Positions 9,601-19,116 of a stretch of 64,000 bases of DNA are shown here, in pieces. The stretch is from Pectobacterium zantedeschiae (lineage in GTDB: Bacteria; Pseudomonadota; Gammaproteobacteria; Enterobacterales; Enterobacteriaceae). Below the pieces are notes generated by a model. The model saw only the letters and a program-made list of their open reading frames with translations. It was not told where the DNA came from and searched no databases. The stretch is taken from positions 2,469,229 to 2,533,228 of the forward strand of contig NZ_NWTM01000001.1 in NCBI RefSeq assembly GCF_004137795.1, written 5' to 3'. The position numbers and the translations under genes are program-made. Every line of letters starts with the position of its first letter. The stretch's first letter is position 1.

Positions 9601-9664
9601 GTGACGATATGAAACAAAACTCTCACTTTTCTGGTTAATACTTCCTCTTGCGTTTTACGTCATA

Positions 9665-9701
9665 AAGAATAAAAATACAGAAATTACGAATAAAAATGCA
9701 A
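9665..9701. promoter_or_regulatory. Two tandem ARG boxes (ArgR operators) before argA
   Basis: Two half-palindromic sites, AAGAATAAAAATACAG (9665-9680) and ACGAATAAAAATGCAA (9686-9701), resemble the ArgR consensus (TGAAT, four A/T, ATTCA). Their 21-bp repeat distance is the standard spacing for one ArgR hexamer. Repression of argA by arginine through ArgR is expected. Confidence 0.8.
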
Positions 9702-9713
9702 AGAGGGCTCACA

Positions 9714-11039
9714 GTGAAGGAACGTAGTACAGAGCTGGTTCAGGGCTTCCGCCATTCAGTTCCCTATATCAATGCCCACCGTGGCAAAACGTTTGTCATC
9801 ATGTTAGGTGGCGAAGCCATTGAACATGCCAACTTCTCTAGCATCGTAAATGATATCGGGTTGCTACACAGCCTGGGGATCAAGCTGGTCGTCGTTTATG
9901 GTGCCCGCCCCCAGATCGATGCCAACCTGACAACGCACCACTACGAGCCCCACTATCATAAAAATACCCGTATCACCGACAGCGCCACACTGGAGCTGGT
10001 GAAACAGGCGGCGGGTATGCTGCAACTGGACATTACCGCTCGATTGTCGATGAGCCTGAACAACACGCCGCTGCAAGGTGCTCATATTAATGTCGTCAGC
10101 GGTAATTTTATTATTGCGCAGCCGCTTGGCGTTGATGACGGTGTGGACTATTGCCACAGTGGCCGTATTCGCCGTATTGATGAAGAAGCGGTTCACCGCC
10201 AGTTGAATAGCGGCGCGATTGTGCTGCTCGGCCCAGTTGCAGTTTCCGTTACGGGTGAAAGTTTCAATTTAACCTCAGAAGAGGTCGCGACCCAGCTCGC
10301 CATTAAGCTGAAAGCAGAGAAAATGATCGGCTTCTGCTCTTCACAGGGTGTGACCAACGCAGAAGGCCACATCATTTCAGAGCTGTTCCCCGATGATGCG
10401 CAGCAGCGTATTGATGCATTAGAGCAGACTGGCGATTACCATTCGGGTACGGTCAGATTCCTGCGCGGCGCGGTCAAAGCCTGTCGTAGCGGCGTCCGTC
10501 GTAGCCACCTGATTAGCTATCAGGACGACGGCGCACTGTTGCAGGAACTGTTCTCACGCGATGGAATCGGTACACAGATCGTGATGGAAAGCGCCGAGCA
10601 AGTTCGCCGTGCGACCATCAATGATATCGGCGGAATTCTTGAACTGATCCGCCCACTGGAAGAGCAAGGTATTCTGGTAAGACGCTCGCGCGAACAGCTG
10701 GAAATGGAGATCGACAAATTCACTGTCGTAGTACGCGATAACCTGACTATCGCCTGTGCCGCACTTTATCCGTTCCCGGAAGAAAGCATCGGAGAAATGG
10801 CCTGCGTTGCGGTTCACCCGGATTATCGCAGTTCATCACGTGGCGATATGTTGTTAGTACGCGTGGCCGCTCAAGCACGTCAGCAAGGTCTGCAAAAACT
10901 GTTCGTGCTGACAACACACAGTATCCACTGGTTCCAGGAACGCGGCTTTTTACCCGCTGAAGTGGAAATGCTGCCGAAGAAAAAACAGGCGCTGTATAAC
11001 TACCAACGTCGTTCGAAAATTCTGGTACTGGACCTCTGA
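9714..11039 (+). CDS. argA: Amino-acid N-acetyltransferase (N-acetylglutamate synthase)
   Basis: First enzyme of arginine synthesis, acetylating glutamate with acetyl-CoA. The N-terminal amino-acid-kinase fold ([19 protein letters not shown]) forms the arginine feedback site. The C-terminal GNAT domain (about residues 290-435) contains the acetyl-CoA loop near [12 protein letters not shown]. The GTG at 9714 (441 residues) is preferred to the ATG at 9696: AGAGG lies seven bases before it, and E. coli ArgA begins at the equivalent VKER segment. The upstream ATG also overlaps the second ARG box. Confidence 0.95.
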   Translation: MKERSTELVQGFRHSVPYINAHRGKTFVIMLGGEAIEHANFSSIVNDIGLLHSLGIKLVVVYGARPQIDANLTTHHYEPHYHKNTRITDSATLELVKQAAGMLQLDITARLSMSLNNTPLQGAHINVVSGNFIIAQPLGVDDGVDYCHSGRIRRIDEEAVHRQLNSGAIVLLGPVAVSVTGESFNLTSEEVATQLAIKLKAEKMIGFCSSQGVTNAEGHIISELFPDDAQQRIDALEQTGDYHSGTVRFLRGAVKACRSGVRRSHLISYQDDGALLQELFSRDGIGTQIVMESAEQVRRATINDIGGILELIRPLEEQGILVRRSREQLEMEIDKFTVVVRDNLTIACAALYPFPEESIGEMACVAVHPDYRSSSRGDMLLVRVAAQARQQGLQKLFVLTTHSIHWFQERGFLPAEVEMLPKKKQALYNYQRRSKILVLDL

Positions 11040-11058
11040 ATTATTCCATTCGATACAT

Positions 11059-11092
11059 TTATCGTGGTCGATCGTAAAATCGGCCACGATAA
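11059..11092. terminator. Bidirectional terminator between argA and talarate dehydratase
   Basis: Stem TTATCGTGG with CCACGATAA flanking an inner CG pair. It lies between two convergent genes 20 bases after the argA stop and is AT-rich on both flanks. Confidence 0.65.
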
Positions 11093-11102
11093 TTTCATCG
11101 GT

Positions 11103-12299
11103 TTAGGACTGTTTGCCAAACTCACAGCTCAGCGTCGTCCACTTTCTTGCCTGCTCACTCAGCGTGAACCCTAGCCCCAGACGATCGGATACCCACATGC
11201 GTCCATCACGCAACTCTAGCTGCTCGTTGAAGAGCGGATTCAGCCACTCGAAATGCTCCAGCCAGGGTTCAATCGGATAGGCCGCAGCCAGATGCAAATG
11301 CACTTCCATCGCAAAGTGCGGTGCCAGTTTACGACCATGCTTAGCGGCCAAATCCATGATTTTCAGGAAAGGAGAAATCCCCCCTACACGCGGCGCATCC
11401 GGCTGAACAAAATCACTGGCGTTACCGAGAATCAGTTGTTCATGCTCACGGAAACTGGTCAACATCTCACCCGTGGCAATCGGCGTATCCAACGCAGCCG
11501 TCAGCGCCGCATGGCCTTCCACATCATAGGCATCCAGCGGCTCTTCAATCCAGACCAGATTAAAGGCTTCCATTTTTCTTCCCATCCGAATCGCCGTTTC
11601 ACGATCCCACTGCTGATTAGCATCTACCATCAGCGGGAAATCGTCCCCCAACGCTTCGCGCACCGCGGTGAGACGACGGATATCCTCCGCTGCGTTCGGC
11701 TGCCCGACTTTCAGTTTGATTCCGCCGATACCGCTTTCACGGGAGATCACGACATTTTTTAATACCTGTTCCAACGGCGTATGCAGGAAGCCACCGGAGG
11801 TGTTGTAACACTGAACGGAATCCCGATGTGAACCCAGCAGCTTCGACAAAGGCAACCCCGCACGCTTGGCTTTCATATCCCACAGGGCGATATCGAGCGG
11901 AGAAATCGCCTGTACCGCCATTCCGCTGCGGCCGACCGATGCTCCAGCCCACAGCAGCTTGGCATAGATCTTATCGATATCATTCGGATCTTCGCCTAAC
12001 AGGTTATCTGCAATCTCCTTCGCGTGAGCGTAGATACCTTGTCCACCCGCCCGCTTGGAGTAGCTGAATCCCACCCCTTCAAACCCATCACGACTGCGAA
12101 TTTCAGCAAAAATAATAGCCACTTCAGTCAGCGGTTTTTGCCTTCCGGTTAACACTTTCGCATCGCTGACCGGCGTTGCCAGCGGCAAAAATGCCAGAGA
12201 GAGTTTTACCCATTCGATTCGATCGCCTGACTCGGCAGCCGTTCTGACATTCGTGACTTTTGCATAGCTAACCGCCGCTGAATTTGCACTGATGGTCAT
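11103..12299 (-). CDS. L-talarate/galactarate dehydratase (enolase superfamily)
   Basis: A 398-residue enzyme nearly collinear with the characterised Salmonella talarate/galactarate dehydratase as I remember it. Catalytic and metal residues sit at matching positions: Lys195 and Lys197 in GIKLKVGQ, Asp226, Glu252 and Glu278 as Mg2+ ligands, and His328 in LAPHFAMEV. It dehydrates the aldarate to 5-keto-4-deoxyglucarate for sugar-acid catabolism, useful on plant material. ATG at 12299 has a GGGGTGAGAC ribosome-binding site. No aldarate transporter or downstream aldolase gene is beside it. Confidence 0.93.
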   Translation of the reverse strand: MTISANSAAVSYAKVTNVRTAAESGDRIEWVKLSLAFLPLATPVSDAKVLTGRQKPLTEVAIIFAEIRSRDGFEGVGFSYSKRAGGQGIYAHAKEIADNLLGEDPNDIDKIYAKLLWAGASVGRSGMAVQAISPLDIALWDMKAKRAGLPLSKLLGSHRDSVQCYNTSGGFLHTPLEQVLKNVVISRESGIGGIKLKVGQPNAAEDIRRLTAVREALGDDFPLMVDANQQWDRETAIRMGRKMEAFNLVWIEEPLDAYDVEGHAALTAALDTPIATGEMLTSFREHEQLILGNASDFVQPDAPRVGGISPFLKIMDLAAKHGRKLAPHFAMEVHLHLAAAYPIEPWLEHFEWLNPLFNEQLELRDGRMWVSDRLGLGFTLSEQARKWTTLSCEFGKQS

Positions 12300-12315
12300 G
12301 TCTCACCCCATTAAA

Positions 12316-12329
12316 TGATTGCGCTAACA
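12316..12329. promoter_or_regulatory. Candidate LacI-family operator next to talarate dehydratase start
   Basis: TGATTGCGCTAACA, 17 bases upstream of the dehydratase ATG. It shares its left ten bases with the perfect palindrome at 12435. It is a likely target of the divergent LacI-type regulator (inference). Confidence 0.5.
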
Positions 12330-12434
12330 TTTATAAACGAAAAAGAAGATAGCGATAAAAGAAGAAAAAACATGCAACATAGATCACATAATAATCATTA
12401 AAATGCGTAGGGAAAACTTCAAGCAACCAAATAA

Positions 12435-12448
12435 TGATTGCGCAATCA
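12435..12448. promoter_or_regulatory. Perfect palindromic operator TGATTGCGCAATCA
   Basis: A 14-bp perfect palindrome with the central CG typical of LacI/GalR operators. It lies in the 326-bp divergent gap between the dehydratase and the regulator. The rest of that gap is AT-rich, with no further gene seen. Confidence 0.65.
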
Positions 12449-12625
12449 CCACGAAAAGTAAGAGGATAAAACGAAAATATGCAACAGGAAATTCAGGTGC
12501 CAACGCGAAAAAACGAGAAAATTCGGCAGGTTGCTAAAAACATGGATGACTGGAAAATCGATGTACCATCAACGATAATCCCGCAACACGTGAATATGCG
12601 CGCAGCCTCAAAAGGGAACCAGTGA

Positions 12626-13648
12626 TTGAAACGCGATAAGAACGCCAACAGCACTCCACCTCGCGCGCCCACGCTTGAAGATGTCGCGCGCGCCGCAGGC
12701 ATTTCGCCCATGACCGTCAGCCGCGCGCTAAACAACCCGAAGATTGTTCGTGCAGAAACGGTAAACAAGGTGATGGAAGCCGTCCGTGTTACGGGCTATA
12801 TCCCCAATATGTTAGCGGGCGGACTGGCCTCCAGACGCAGCAAGCTGATTGCCGTCGTCGTGCCGCAAATCAATAACAACATGTTTGTTGATACCGTTCA
12901 GGCAATCAGCGATGAACTGGCCGCACGTGGTTATCACATGCTGCTGTGCGTTGCTGGCTACACCAATGAATCAGAAGCGGAGATTGTCGCCACTCTACTT
13001 TCTCGCCGTCCAGACGGCATCGTGCTCACCGGTATTCACCACACGCCCGAGCTCAAACGCCTTCTCCTCAACGCAGCCATCCCCGTCGTTGAAATCTGGG
13101 ATCTGACCCCGACGCCGCTCGATATGCTGGTCGGTTTTTCTCATGAAAGCATCGGAAATACCATCGGACAGTATTTGATCGGTAAAGGGCATTCGCGCTT
13201 CGGCCTTGTCTGGACGGAAGATGCACGCGCCGGACTGCGTAAGAAAGGCATTTACGACATCATCCAAAAACAGCCGGGAAACTCGGTGCGTGAAGCCATC
13301 GCCCCATGGCCCGCGACGCTGGCATCAGGGCGACAGGGGCTAAGCGAACTTCTCGCTGATGGCGAGACTTTTGATGCCATTATTTGCAGCTCCGATACGC
13401 TGGCACAAGGTGTGATTATCGAAGCTACAGCCAGAGGATTAGCGATACCGAAGGCGCTGGCAGTCATGGGATTTGGCGATCTTGATTTCGCTGCTCACAA
13501 CAGGCCGAGTATAACCACGGTCAAGATCGATCGCTGGAAGATTGGTACCGATGCTGCGGCAATGTTAGCGGAAAAGATTGAGGGAAAAAGCGTGCCTTCC
13601 CCCATCATGGATATCGGTTTTTCACTGATTGAGCGTGAGTCCGCCTGA
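12626..13648 (+). CDS. LacI/GntR-type transcriptional repressor
   Basis: A 340-residue LacI-family protein. The N-terminal helix-turn-helix is seen at residues 16-60 (TLEDVARAAGISPMTVSRALNNP), followed by the hinge helix and a periplasmic-binding-like sensor domain (LIAVVVPQINNNMF to the C-terminus). The start is TTG at 12626: an in-frame stop lies immediately upstream, the next in-frame ATG would remove half the HTH, and AAGGGAA precedes it. Divergent from the talarate dehydratase gene with two similar operators between them, so an aldarate-responsive repressor is the likely role. Confidence 0.9.
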   Translation: MKRDKNANSTPPRAPTLEDVARAAGISPMTVSRALNNPKIVRAETVNKVMEAVRVTGYIPNMLAGGLASRRSKLIAVVVPQINNNMFVDTVQAISDELAARGYHMLLCVAGYTNESEAEIVATLLSRRPDGIVLTGIHHTPELKRLLLNAAIPVVEIWDLTPTPLDMLVGFSHESIGNTIGQYLIGKGHSRFGLVWTEDARAGLRKKGIYDIIQKQPGNSVREAIAPWPATLASGRQGLSELLADGETFDAIICSSDTLAQGVIIEATARGLAIPKALAVMGFGDLDFAAHNRPSITTVKIDRWKIGTDAAAMLAEKIEGKSVPSPIMDIGFSLIERESA

Positions 13649-13678
13649 CCTTAATGCCCACTCAAAAGCATCATCCTA

Positions 13679-15538
13679 TTAAAAACGCTCCATTAGTGCG
13701 CTAATTCTCTCTTCCAAACCGCTATAGCGCTGCGTTGGCGTTTTCACCGCCCGACATAGGACTCTGATATCGGTATAGAGTGACAAGCGCTGGCGCGCAC
13801 GCGTGATAGCGGTATATACCAACTCCCGCGTCAGCACGGGTAAGTAGTGGTTCGGCAGCACCAGCGCTGTATGATCGAATTCCGACCCCTGCGATTTATG
13901 CACCGTCATCGCATAAGCCGTTTCATGCGGCGGCAGACGGCTTGGCGTAACATCTTTGGTTTCGCCATTCGGCAAGGGGAAAAATACTCTCAGTTCCCTG
14001 TTCTCCCCCATCATAGCGATACCGATATCACCATTGAACAGACCCAACGCGGCATCATTACGTCCAATCATCACCGGTCGGCCGGGATACCAGCGGTTAA
14101 GTGGATTCCGACTGCGTAGAATCAGCCCTGACTGATGCAAAGCCTGCTCAATACGCTGATTGAGCCCTGCTACGCCAAATGGCCCTTCGCGCAACGCACA
14201 CAGCTGGCGATAACGCTGGAAGGCAATCAGCACGGCGTCCGGTGTCGCTCCCGCTGCGATAAGCTCTAGATAATCACGATACCCTTCGACACACTGTGCC
14301 AGCATCGTCTGATACTCTTCGGCCTCTGCTAATGGACTACAGGTGATGTCGGCAAACTCGCCGTTCAGCACCGCACGCAAGCGAACATCATCGCCAGCGT
14401 TCACCGCCAGCGCCAATTGCCCAATACCGGAATGCGGATCGAAGCGGTAGCTCCGACGTAGCAGACAAATACTGTCACTGACTGTCGTCTGCCCTTCGGG
14501 ACCACTTTCATCCAGTGTACAGCCCGTCAAGCGTTGCAATTGCTGCGCCCGCGCACGGCTATAGCCGGCCTCGGCAAAACGACAGATGTCACCTAACACC
14601 GCCCCCGCTTCTACGGACGCCAGCTGATCGCGATCGCCCAGAAAGATAACTCTGGCCTGTGCTGGAAGGGCCGCGATCACACTCGCCATCATCGGTAAAT
14701 CAACCATCGATGCCTCATCCACAATGAGTACGTCCAGATGAAGTGGATTTCCCTGATGGTGACGTAGTCGCTGGCTATCCGTCACCGCGCCTAAAAGGCG
14801 ATGCAGCGTTGTCGCCTCCTTCGGAAACGCCTCTCTCTGCCGTTGATCCACCGCCAGACGATGCAATGCCAGCCCTAGCGATTCCGTTAGCCGCGCGGCG
14901 GCCTTTCCGGTAGGCGCAGCTAATTGGATACGCAACGCTTCCCCTGTATTCAGCTCAATCAGCGCCGCCAGCAGCTTGGCAACCGTCGTCGTTTTCCCCG
15001 TTCCCGGTCCACCGGAAATAACCGCAATACGGCGTGTCAAGGCGACAGCAGCGGCCACCTTCTGCCAGTCAGTCTCTTCGCCCGTATCAGGAAACAGGCG
15101 ATCCAGTACCGCCCGAATCGCAGGTTCGTCGACCGACACCGTATCACGCTCACTGGCAATAAACTGCGCTACGCGGCCTTCACTCTGCCAGCTACGCTGT
15201 AAATAAAGTTTCGCCCCTTGCAGCACTAAGGGTGCCGGTTTACTGCCATCGCTAACGGCATCGGATGCCAGCAAACGCTGCTGCCACCCGGCAACCGTGT
15301 TGATTCCAGATTCGGTGATCAGTTGTTGCGCCAGTTCAGGATCGCGGCCGTCAAATAGCGTCTGCGCCTGCAAGTTTTCCAACGGTAGACACACATGCCC
15401 CGCGCCCGAATGTGCACTCAGGCAGGCGGCGGCCAGCAGCAGATCGGGCTGCGTGTCATCAGCCAACATTCTGGCAAACTGTATATCCAGCGGGCGTAGC
15501 AATCGCCGCGCTAGCGCCATTTCAAGCAACGCAATCAT
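13679..15538 (-). CDS. recD: Exodeoxyribonuclease V subunit alpha
   Basis: A 619-residue 5'-3' helicase subunit of RecBCD. Walker A (GGPGTGKTTTVAKL, about residues 177-190), the DEAS Walker B (VLIVDEASMVDL) and the C-terminal helicase motif VI region (YAMTVHKSQGSEFDH, YTAITRARQRL) are present. Its ATG overlaps the recB stop by four bases (translational coupling). Length matches E. coli RecD (608). Confidence 0.97.
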   Translation of the reverse strand: MIALLEMALARRLLRPLDIQFARMLADDTQPDLLLAAACLSAHSGAGHVCLPLENLQAQTLFDGRDPELAQQLITESGINTVAGWQQRLLASDAVSDGSKPAPLVLQGAKLYLQRSWQSEGRVAQFIASERDTVSVDEPAIRAVLDRLFPDTGEETDWQKVAAAVALTRRIAVISGGPGTGKTTTVAKLLAALIELNTGEALRIQLAAPTGKAAARLTESLGLALHRLAVDQRQREAFPKEATTLHRLLGAVTDSQRLRHHQGNPLHLDVLIVDEASMVDLPMMASVIAALPAQARVIFLGDRDQLASVEAGAVLGDICRFAEAGYSRARAQQLQRLTGCTLDESGPEGQTTVSDSICLLRRSYRFDPHSGIGQLALAVNAGDDVRLRAVLNGEFADITCSPLAEAEEYQTMLAQCVEGYRDYLELIAAGATPDAVLIAFQRYRQLCALREGPFGVAGLNQRIEQALHQSGLILRSRNPLNRWYPGRPVMIGRNDAALGLFNGDIGIAMMGENRELRVFFPLPNGETKDVTPSRLPPHETAYAMTVHKSQGSEFDHTALVLPNHYLPVLTRELVYTAITRARQRLSLYTDIRVLCRAVKTPTQRYSGLEERISALMERF

Positions 15539-18500
15539 GATGGAATTCCTGTATCAGCATCATCAAGCGCCTTTCCCTTGAAAAGCGTATCAAGCCCGAA
15601 AACAAATTCAGCCGTGGGACGAAAAGCAAAGATGCCATTACCGGGGTGAGAATCCTCAACGCCGCGTAAAAACAGATAAACTACCCCGCCAAAATGGCGA
15701 TCATAGTCATAATCCGCAATGCGATGACGCAAATAGCGATGCAAAGCCAGCGTATAAAGCTGATATTGCAAGTCATAGCGGTGCTCGGCCATCGACTGCG
15801 CCATGGCAGACTGGGTATAAGCACTGGCCTCAGGGCCGAGCCAATTAGATTTGTAGTCCAATAGGTAGTAACGTCCTTCCCAGCGAAAGACCAGATCGAT
15901 AAACCCTTTCAGCATGCCTTTAACCTGCTGAAAAGAGAGCGGCGGACACAGTGCGGATAGTGGGTCATAGTGCTTTGCCAGCCGATCGAGCTGCGCTGCC
16001 TGTATAGATGCTTCAATGGGTATGTAGAACTGTAATTCAGCCTGCTTATCCGAATTATCCAGCGCCGATAGCGTGATTCCTTGATCGTTAAGCGGCGTAT
16101 TCAAAAGTGTCTCCATCCACGCCTTCAACACCGGATGCCAATGCGCTTCAAATCCCTGTAGCTGCAACTGCTCGGCCAGCCAGTCATCATCAACGGGTTG
16201 GGTAAAATCCAGCGTTTCAAACAGGCTATGTAGAAACGTCCCCGGACTCGCGCCGCGCGGGAACGTGTGTGGCGTCAATTGGGTTTCCCCCGCTTCCTGA
16301 CGTTCACCCATCGCTTCAATATCCAGGCGCGGCACCAGATCCTGCGCGTTTGCTGACCCATGTTGCTGAAGCCCGGAATAGCTGGTCACTCGCCAGCCGT
16401 CGCGCAGTTGGCGCTCAATATAGCGAGCCTGCAACTCTGCCAATTCAGGTCTATCCGGTTGCCAACGTTCCACTGCCGTCGCCCGTAGCGGTGTCAATGC
16501 AACACCGTCGCCCACCATTCCCTCAAGTTCGCTGACCAACGTGGCGACATCTGCCTCTTGGCCGCGCTGGAGCAAATAGCCCAGCGCGCTGTGGTGCATA
16601 TCACTGCTGCCATCTTTCTTACGCGACCGCTGAACGGGTGCAACGCCAACGCTACAGTGGTAGATAGAGCGGGTTAGTGCGACATACAGCAAACGTAAAT
16701 CTTCCGCTAGCCTCTCTTCTTCCGCCAGCGTCTGGCTTTCTTCGTTATTTTGCAGATCCAACACGGCCTGATAGCTATCGCGATCGTGGTAAATCCCCTG
16801 TTCCTGTACGCGGAAGTTGCTGATGAAAGGTAGCCATACCAGCGGATATTCAAGCCCTTTCGATTTATGGATTGTCACGATCTGTACCAGATGTCGGTCG
16901 CTTTCCAGACGCAGTTGTTGGTTCTCTGCCTGCGGATTAGGCTGGACAATCTGTTGTGATAGCCAGCGCACCAGCGCGTGCTCACTATCGAGCGTTGCCG
17001 AGGCATCCTGCAACAATTCACCGATATGCAGAATATCGGTAATGCGGCGTTCCCCCTCTGCGCTCGCCAGCAGGTTCTCCGCAAGTTGATGGTAACTCAT
17101 CAACGCACGCAGCATTGGCAGTACACCTCGTTGACGCCACAGCGTGCGGTAGCCAGCAAACTCGTCCACCAGCGCGTCCCATGCGGTTTCGCTTTGTCCT
17201 AAAGCGTCAACTTGTTCAGCATCCAGACCCATTAGCGCCGTTGCCATGGCGCTACGTAACGTGCGCTCCTGCTCGGGTGCCAACACCGCCTGCAGTAGCC
17301 ACAAAATATCGCTAGCTTCAGGCGTAGTGAACACACTATCGCGATTCGACAGGTACACCGAGGGAATGGACAAACGGCTCAGTGCATCACGAATCAGCGA
17401 GGCTTCACGTCGGCTACGCACCAGCACACTCATATCAGAGGCTTTGACCAAACGCCGGGAATCGTCGTTTACCAACCAGGCCTCATTGCGCTGACTCGCC
17501 GCCAACCAGTCACGAATCTGCGCTGCACACTGGCGTGCCATCTGTTGCTGATAATCCCCCACACCAATCGGTTCCGCGCCCGTTAGCCAGAATTGCAGAG
17601 CTGGCTGAGGCTGTCCGGCGATATCAAACACCAAACCGCGCTTAGATTCAGCAGGATTGACCGGTAGAAAAGGGATATTGCGAAAAATAAAAGGGTATTC
17701 GAGACGTTCAAAAAGGCGATTAACACCACGTACCATCTGGTGCGACGAACGCCAATTCGTACCCAACGTATAATGTGCGGCCACTTCTCCACGCGCGTGC
17801 ATGTAGGTAAAAATATCCGCGCCACGGAATGCATAAATAGCCTGTTTCGGGTCACCAATCAGCAATAGTCCACACTGCGGCTGCCCGACATAAAGCGTGC
17901 GGAAAATCCTATACTGTTGAGGATCGGTATCCTGAAACTCATCGATCATCGCCACCGGATAACGTTCACGAATGGCGCTGGCAAGCTGTTCTCCACCAGG
18001 CTGTTGTAATGCGTCATCCAGACGGCTCAGCAGATCGTCAAATCCCAGTTCCGCACGCTGCCGTTTTTCTTCACGTACAGAATCCCGAATTGCTGATAGC
18101 GCACGTACAACGACCAAATCACGCAGCGATAGCGGTGTTTCCAGCAGCCGCTCTGTCGCCTCAAAGATGACATGAACGGGCGGTTCACCTTTCTTCGTCT
18201 TCTCGATTAACGTTTGCTGGGCAAACCTCACCAGATCTTTCGGCAGTTGGTAATCCAACGTCGGCTGCTCTGCCCACAACGTAACTTTCTGTAGCCAGTT
18301 GGGAAGGTGCTTGCTGCTGTAGCTACGTTTATCCACGCCAGAAGTACTAATCAGCGCTTCAAGCCCCGGTGCTGACGCCAGCCAGTGTTGTTTGTAAGCG
18401 TCGATCGTCGCCACGATTTTCTCATGTCGACTCAGCAGCGTTTCGTCTTCTTCTGGCGGCAAGCGAAACGCAGGAGCCTCCCCGTGCAGATAAGGCATCA

Positions 18501-19116
18501 GATCGGCCAGCAAATTCTCCGGTCCTTTCCACTCCAGACCAACGATACGCGCGACGTCCATCGGCAGCGGATAACAATAACGACGCCAGAAATCGGCACA
18601 GGCCTGGCGGCGCAACGGCTGTTCATCTTCTATCAGCACCTGTTCAAACAGCACGCCGGATTCAAATGCATTGGTACTAAGCATGCGTTGGCAGAAACCG
18701 TGGATCGTGTAGATCGCCGCCTCATCCATTTGTCGTTCGGCTGCCAGCAATACATCGGCAGCCTCGCGGTGATCCGCAATCTCTGCGAGCAGTTGCGCTA
18801 ACGAGGTATCCTTAGGTTCCTGCGCCGCTTCACCCTGCGCGCTTTTACGCAAGCAAGCGATGCGCAGCGCGTGAATTCTTGCTCGAATGCGCTCACGCAG
18901 CTCTTCGGTCGCGGCCTCCGTAAAAGTCACAACCAGAATTTCCTCGACCAGTAACGGACGTGGATACGCGGCTTGCTTACCCAGCCCCAACAGCAGACGT
19001 AGGTAGAGCGCCGCCAGCGTATAGGTTTTCCCCGTTCCAGCCGACGCCTCAATCAGTCGCTCACCTAAGAGCGGCAACGTCATAACGTCTAATGATTGCG
19101 GCGCGGCATTTTTCAT
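15535..19116 (-). CDS. recB: Exodeoxyribonuclease V subunit beta
   Basis: A 1193-residue 3'-5' helicase and nuclease subunit of RecBCD, which processes double-strand ends and loads RecA after Chi. N-terminal Walker A is EASAGTGKTYT (23-33). UvrD-type motifs follow (MIDEFQDTDPQQY, GDPKQAIYAFRGAD, VQIVTIHKSKGLEYP). The C-terminal nuclease domain keeps the catalytic FIDLVFRWEGRYYLLDYKSN segment (the Asp and the DYK Lys). It overlaps recD and ptrA by 4 bases each. Length is close to E. coli RecB (1180). Confidence 0.98.
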   Translation of the reverse strand: MKNAAPQSLDVMTLPLLGERLIEASAGTGKTYTLAALYLRLLLGLGKQAAYPRPLLVEEILVVTFTEAATEELRERIRARIHALRIACLRKSAQGEAAQEPKDTSLAQLLAEIADHREAADVLLAAERQMDEAAIYTIHGFCQRMLSTNAFESGVLFEQVLIEDEQPLRRQACADFWRRYCYPLPMDVARIVGLEWKGPENLLADLMPYLHGEAPAFRLPPEEDETLLSRHEKIVATIDAYKQHWLASAPGLEALISTSGVDKRSYSSKHLPNWLQKVTLWAEQPTLDYQLPKDLVRFAQQTLIEKTKKGEPPVHVIFEATERLLETPLSLRDLVVVRALSAIRDSVREEKRQRAELGFDDLLSRLDDALQQPGGEQLASAIRERYPVAMIDEFQDTDPQQYRIFRTLYVGQPQCGLLLIGDPKQAIYAFRGADIFTYMHARGEVAAHYTLGTNWRSSHQMVRGVNRLFERLEYPFIFRNIPFLPVNPAESKRGLVFDIAGQPQPALQFWLTGAEPIGVGDYQQQMARQCAAQIRDWLAASQRNEAWLVNDDSRRLVKASDMSVLVRSRREASLIRDALSRLSIPSVYLSNRDSVFTTPEASDILWLLQAVLAPEQERTLRSAMATALMGLDAEQVDALGQSETAWDALVDEFAGYRTLWRQRGVLPMLRALMSYHQLAENLLASAEGERRITDILHIGELLQDASATLDSEHALVRWLSQQIVQPNPQAENQQLRLESDRHLVQIVTIHKSKGLEYPLVWLPFISNFRVQEQGIYHDRDSYQAVLDLQNNEESQTLAEEERLAEDLRLLYVALTRSIYHCSVGVAPVQRSRKKDGSSDMHHSALGYLLQRGQEADVATLVSELEGMVGDGVALTPLRATAVERWQPDRPELAELQARYIERQLRDGWRVTSYSGLQQHGSANAQDLVPRLDIEAMGERQEAGETQLTPHTFPRGASPGTFLHSLFETLDFTQPVDDDWLAEQLQLQGFEAHWHPVLKAWMETLLNTPLNDQGITLSALDNSDKQAELQFYIPIEASIQAAQLDRLAKHYDPLSALCPPLSFQQVKGMLKGFIDLVFRWEGRYYLLDYKSNWLGPEASAYTQSAMAQSMAEHRYDLQYQLYTLALHRYLRHRIADYDYDRHFGGVVYLFLRGVEDSHPGNGIFAFRPTAEFVFGLDTLFKGKALDDADTGIPS

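Noticed and set aside
11253..11762. 169-codon plus-strand frame opposite the talarate dehydratase.
   Set aside because: It is a shadow of the strongly conserved minus-strand enzyme and resembles nothing.
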